Shown: positions 49,310 to 51,312 of the stretch, piece by piece
How the letters are laid out: each line of letters opens with the position of its first letter
Position numbering within the stretch: position 1 is the first letter of the stretch
IMG/VR virus record: IMGVR_UViG_3300017724_000004
Coordinates: 1-51,312 of that record
DNA: 51,312 nt
Strand: one strand, 5' to 3'
From: a virus
The notes under the pieces: generated by a model
Seen by the model: only the letters and a program-made list of their open reading frames with translations
Databases searched by the model: none
Told to the model about the DNA's origin: nothing
Program-made: the position numbers and the translations under genes

Positions 49310-51010
49310 TTATGCGCCTCCTGCGCCGTATATAGTTTTGAGTGCGGTACCTGCTGAGTTGTACACCACAAAGGATACGACAGATTTCAATTCATTTGAT
49401 CCGACAGCATCATCGGCAAGCTTAACTTGGGTTACGGAATTAGATGCTAAATGAATGGCATCTATAGAACCATCAACATAGTGTTGAGAGTCAACAGAGT
49501 TATCAGCCATTTTAGCCGCAGTGACTGCGTTAGAAGCAAGTTTAGCCGTGGAAATAGCACCGTCAGAAACAACCGAATTATTAAATTGTACCCATTGACT
49601 AGAAGTCCCATCGTTATAGTAAATATATAAGGATCCTGTCTCATCATCCCACCACAGGTCACCGTCTACCGCACTACCTGGTGCTGTGGTGCTTGTAATG
49701 GCTTCGTTGCCTTCTCCCTTTTGACCTTGAGGACCTGTATCGCCTTTAGTACCAGCCGAACCAGTTCCACCTGTGGCTCCAACTTCACCTTTTTGACCTT
49801 TGATACCAGCGGCACCAGAACCAGATTCACCAATCTCACCTTTTTGACCCTTTTGACCCTTTTGGCCTTTAGCACCGTTTGTCCCATTATTACCAGTTGC
49901 ACCAATCTCACCTTTTTGACCTTTAGCACCTGCGGCTCCAACTTCACCTTTTTGGCCTTTTTCACCTTTTTGACCTTTGGCACCAACTTCGCCCTTTTGA
50001 CCTTTAGCACCTGCGTCTCCATCAGAACCAATTGTACCAGCTTGGCCTTTTTGTCCCTTATCGCCTGCTAAAGCGGCATTAGTAATAGTGTGCTTTTCCC
50101 ATGTACCTGCTGAGGCATCGTATACTGGTATAAGGTCTGCACCATCAGCATCTGTACCTGTTGCAAATGATGTTAAAGCAGATCCAACATTACCTGCATC
50201 AGTAACATCAGCATTTGCTTCAATATTATCAAGCTTTGACCCATCTGAGGATACGTCTCTACCGTCAACAGTACCTGTTACAGTGATGTTTCTAATGCCA
50301 GAAATGTCACTACTATCATCTTTCGAGATAAGCGTACCAGATGTCGGTAAAGTAAGTGCAGTTGTTCCGCTTGTAGTAAGTGTCGTTGTGTGTGCACCTG
50401 ATGTCGTAAACGAGCCACCAAATGATAGGTTGCCCAATGCACTTAATGTTCTATTGGCATTACCAACATCAAAGGTTAGTGTTCTATCAGCACTTGCATT
50501 TACAGAACTGTTAGCGGCAAATAGTAGTTCATATGAAGCAACAGTAGTATCTCTAAGAGAGAATGTACTAATATCTGTAATAGATCCACCAATTGCACCG
50601 ATACCAGTGATACTTGGTGATGTAAGTGTTTTGTTAGTAAATGTTTCTGTACCTGTCAAGGATGCAAAGGAATTACCACCACTAAGAGCGGCGTTCCACT
50701 GACCAATAGTACCAGTCAGTGTATTGTTTGATAGGTTAATAGTTTTGTTAGTAAGAGTTTGTGTTCCACTTAATGTAGCCGCATATGCCGAGTCTAGTCT
50801 TAGTAAGACATCAGCATCATTGGTTCCAGAGTTTAGAACTGTGATACCTGCATCAGTTCCCTTACCACCAATGGTTCCTACAAAGTCACCCATAGTGCCT
50901 GAGTCCATGGCAATGTTAGTGTCTCTGATAATGGCAGTAACAGCCGCAGAGTCAACAAGTGCCTGTAAACCTAGACTAATATTTAGATGATCACTTAGTT
51001 TTACAACCAT
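49310..51010 (-). CDS. Collagen-like tail fibre protein with GTxTLTNKT repeats
   Basis: A 566-residue fibre. Residues 1-310 form a beta-rich shaft with repeats such as GTQTLTNKTI and GTETFTNKTL, typical of marine phage fibres. Residues about 316-434 are Gly-X-Y triplets rich in G-Q-K, G-A-K and G-E-K. Residues 440-566 hold DGDLWWDDETGSLYIYYNDGTS and repeats with the pattern A-I-S-T-A-K-L-A-S-N-A-V-T. It is 2 nt upstream of the other collagen-like gene. Likely trimeric and host-contacting. Confidence 0.85.
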   Translation of the reverse strand: MVVKLSDHLNISLGLQALVDSAAVTAIIRDTNIAMDSGTMGDFVGTIGGKGTDAGITVLNSGTNDADVLLRLDSAYAATLSGTQTLTNKTINLSNNTLTGTIGQWNAALSGGNSFASLTGTETFTNKTLTSPSITGIGAIGGSITDISTFSLRDTTVASYELLFAANSSVNASADRTLTFDVGNANRTLSALGNLSFGGSFTTSGAHTTTLTTSGTTALTLPTSGTLISKDDSSDISGIRNITVTGTVDGRDVSSDGSKLDNIEANADVTDAGNVGSALTSFATGTDADGADLIPVYDASAGTWEKHTITNAALAGDKGQKGQAGTIGSDGDAGAKGQKGEVGAKGQKGEKGQKGEVGAAGAKGQKGEIGATGNNGTNGAKGQKGQKGQKGEIGESGSGAAGIKGQKGEVGATGGTGSAGTKGDTGPQGQKGEGNEAITSTTAPGSAVDGDLWWDDETGSLYIYYNDGTSSQWVQFNNSVVSDGAISTAKLASNAVTAAKMADNSVDSQHYVDGSIDAIHLASNSVTQVKLADDAVGSNELKSVVSFVVYNSAGTALKTIYGAGGA

Positions 51011-51026
51011 TGGTAGTTATTCCTTA

Positions 51027-51312
51027 TTATGCTTGTGCTTCAGACCAACGAAGCTGAATAGACGCTTTAACATCACCTGATAGACAGAATGCGTTCACCG
51101 CAAGAATATCAGGACCGTCTGGGAATTTATAGTCACCCCCAAGAGGAGCACCTGATAATTCTTTAAGCTGATCAATGTCGGCAGTAGTCACAACAGAGTC
51201 TTGTCTACTTGTACCAGCAACGAATGAGAAGATACGTTCTCCTGGTTGCGCATACGATCCACTAGACCATGTAATATCACCTTTATTTGCAACTTGAGCA
51301 AAGCTAGGCTGT
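51027..51312 (-). CDS. Virion structural protein, C-terminal fragment (5' end outside window)
   Basis: My translation of the open frame from the right edge to TAA at 51027 gives about 94 residues ending GDVKASIQLRWSEAQA, with ITWSSGSYAQPGERIFSFVAG and FPDGPDILAVNAF. This looks like a beta-sandwich C-terminal domain of a phage baseplate or fibre protein. I do not recognise which. It lies 16 nt upstream of the fibre gene and probably in the same late operon. Confidence 0.7.
   Translation of the reverse strand, partial: QPSFAQVANKGDITWSSGSYAQPGERIFSFVAGTSRQDSVVTTADIDQLKELSGAPLGGDYKFPDGPDILAVNAFCLSGDVKASIQLRWSEAQA

Noticed and set aside
50088-50702. 204-codon plus-strand open frame opposite the larger fibre gene
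   Set aside because: Low-complexity Val/Ser/Pro translation and no ribosome site; it mirrors the fibre coding strand.
1-51312. Insertion sequences, integrase, attachment sites, tRNA genes
   Set aside because: None seen: no transposase or integrase motifs, no long direct or inverted repeats outside the fibre genes, and no tRNA-like segments recognised by eye.

Overview
This window is a section of a T4-like (Straboviridae/Kyanoviridae-type) myovirus genome, almost certainly a marine phage. It carries nearly the whole T4 replication-recombination block (gp43, RegA, gp62, gp44, gp45, gp46, gp47, gp55, UvsW, UvsY) and the head-neck-tail block (gp23, gp22, gp21, gp67-like, gp20, gp19, gp18, gp17, gp16, gp15, gp14, gp13), in T4-like order on the minus strand. 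The sequence is A+T-rich. Host-type promoters (TTGACA, 17 bp, TATAAT) precede early genes, and T4 late promoters (TATAAATA) precede late genes. Two small proteins of or near the DUF1127 family, common in Alphaproteobacteria, hint at an alphaproteobacterial host, but the sequence does not prove it.

Layout. 1-5.1 kb: nucleotide-sugar and metabolic genes (epimerase, UDP-glucose dehydrogenase-like, cupin, phosphomannomutase-like HAD enzyme), a PiT/PHO4-type phosphate transporter with a small membrane partner, MazG, and a primase-like protein. 5.1-18.7 kb: DNA replication, recombination and the late sigma factor, ending with a tail-tube-like protein and an A-type iron-sulfur carrier (IscA/HesB). 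18.7-20.0 kb: a plus-strand three-gene cassette of unknown genes with its own promoter and terminator. 20.0-32.5 kb: capsid, portal, terminase, tail and neck genes. 32.5-35.1 kb: a 644-residue fusion of a GT25 glycosyltransferase, a lysyl-hydroxylase-type glycosyltransferase and a collagen-lysyl-hydroxylase-type 2OG-Fe(II) oxygenase, followed by a second 2OG oxygenase. 35.1-40.2 kb (plus) and 40.1-47.5 kb (minus): two converging cassettes with nine radical SAM proteins. 47.5-48.2 kb: two paralogous 128-residue proteins ending in the same Cys/His/Ser tail. 48.2-51.3 kb: two collagen-like fibre proteins and the end of another virion gene.

Two systems stand out. (1) Collagen modification: the fibres at 48.2-51.0 kb carry Gly-X-Lys triplets, the target register of collagen lysyl hydroxylases. 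The 644-residue protein combines hydroxylation, galactosyltransfer-like and glucosyltransfer-like domains in one chain, and the sugar-nucleotide genes could supply donors. (2) A peptide-maturation-like (RiPP-like) system: the two 128-residue proteins share the C-terminal tail CHSSCHTSCHTSRGRR, made of C-H-x-S repeats. The tail is kept at protein level although 11 of 16 codons differ synonymously. They sit immediately upstream of a radical SAM gene, in a run with four more paralogous radical SAM genes. The phage IscA-like carrier could help load their iron-sulfur clusters. Both systems are inferences from sequence; no search or structure prediction could be run here.
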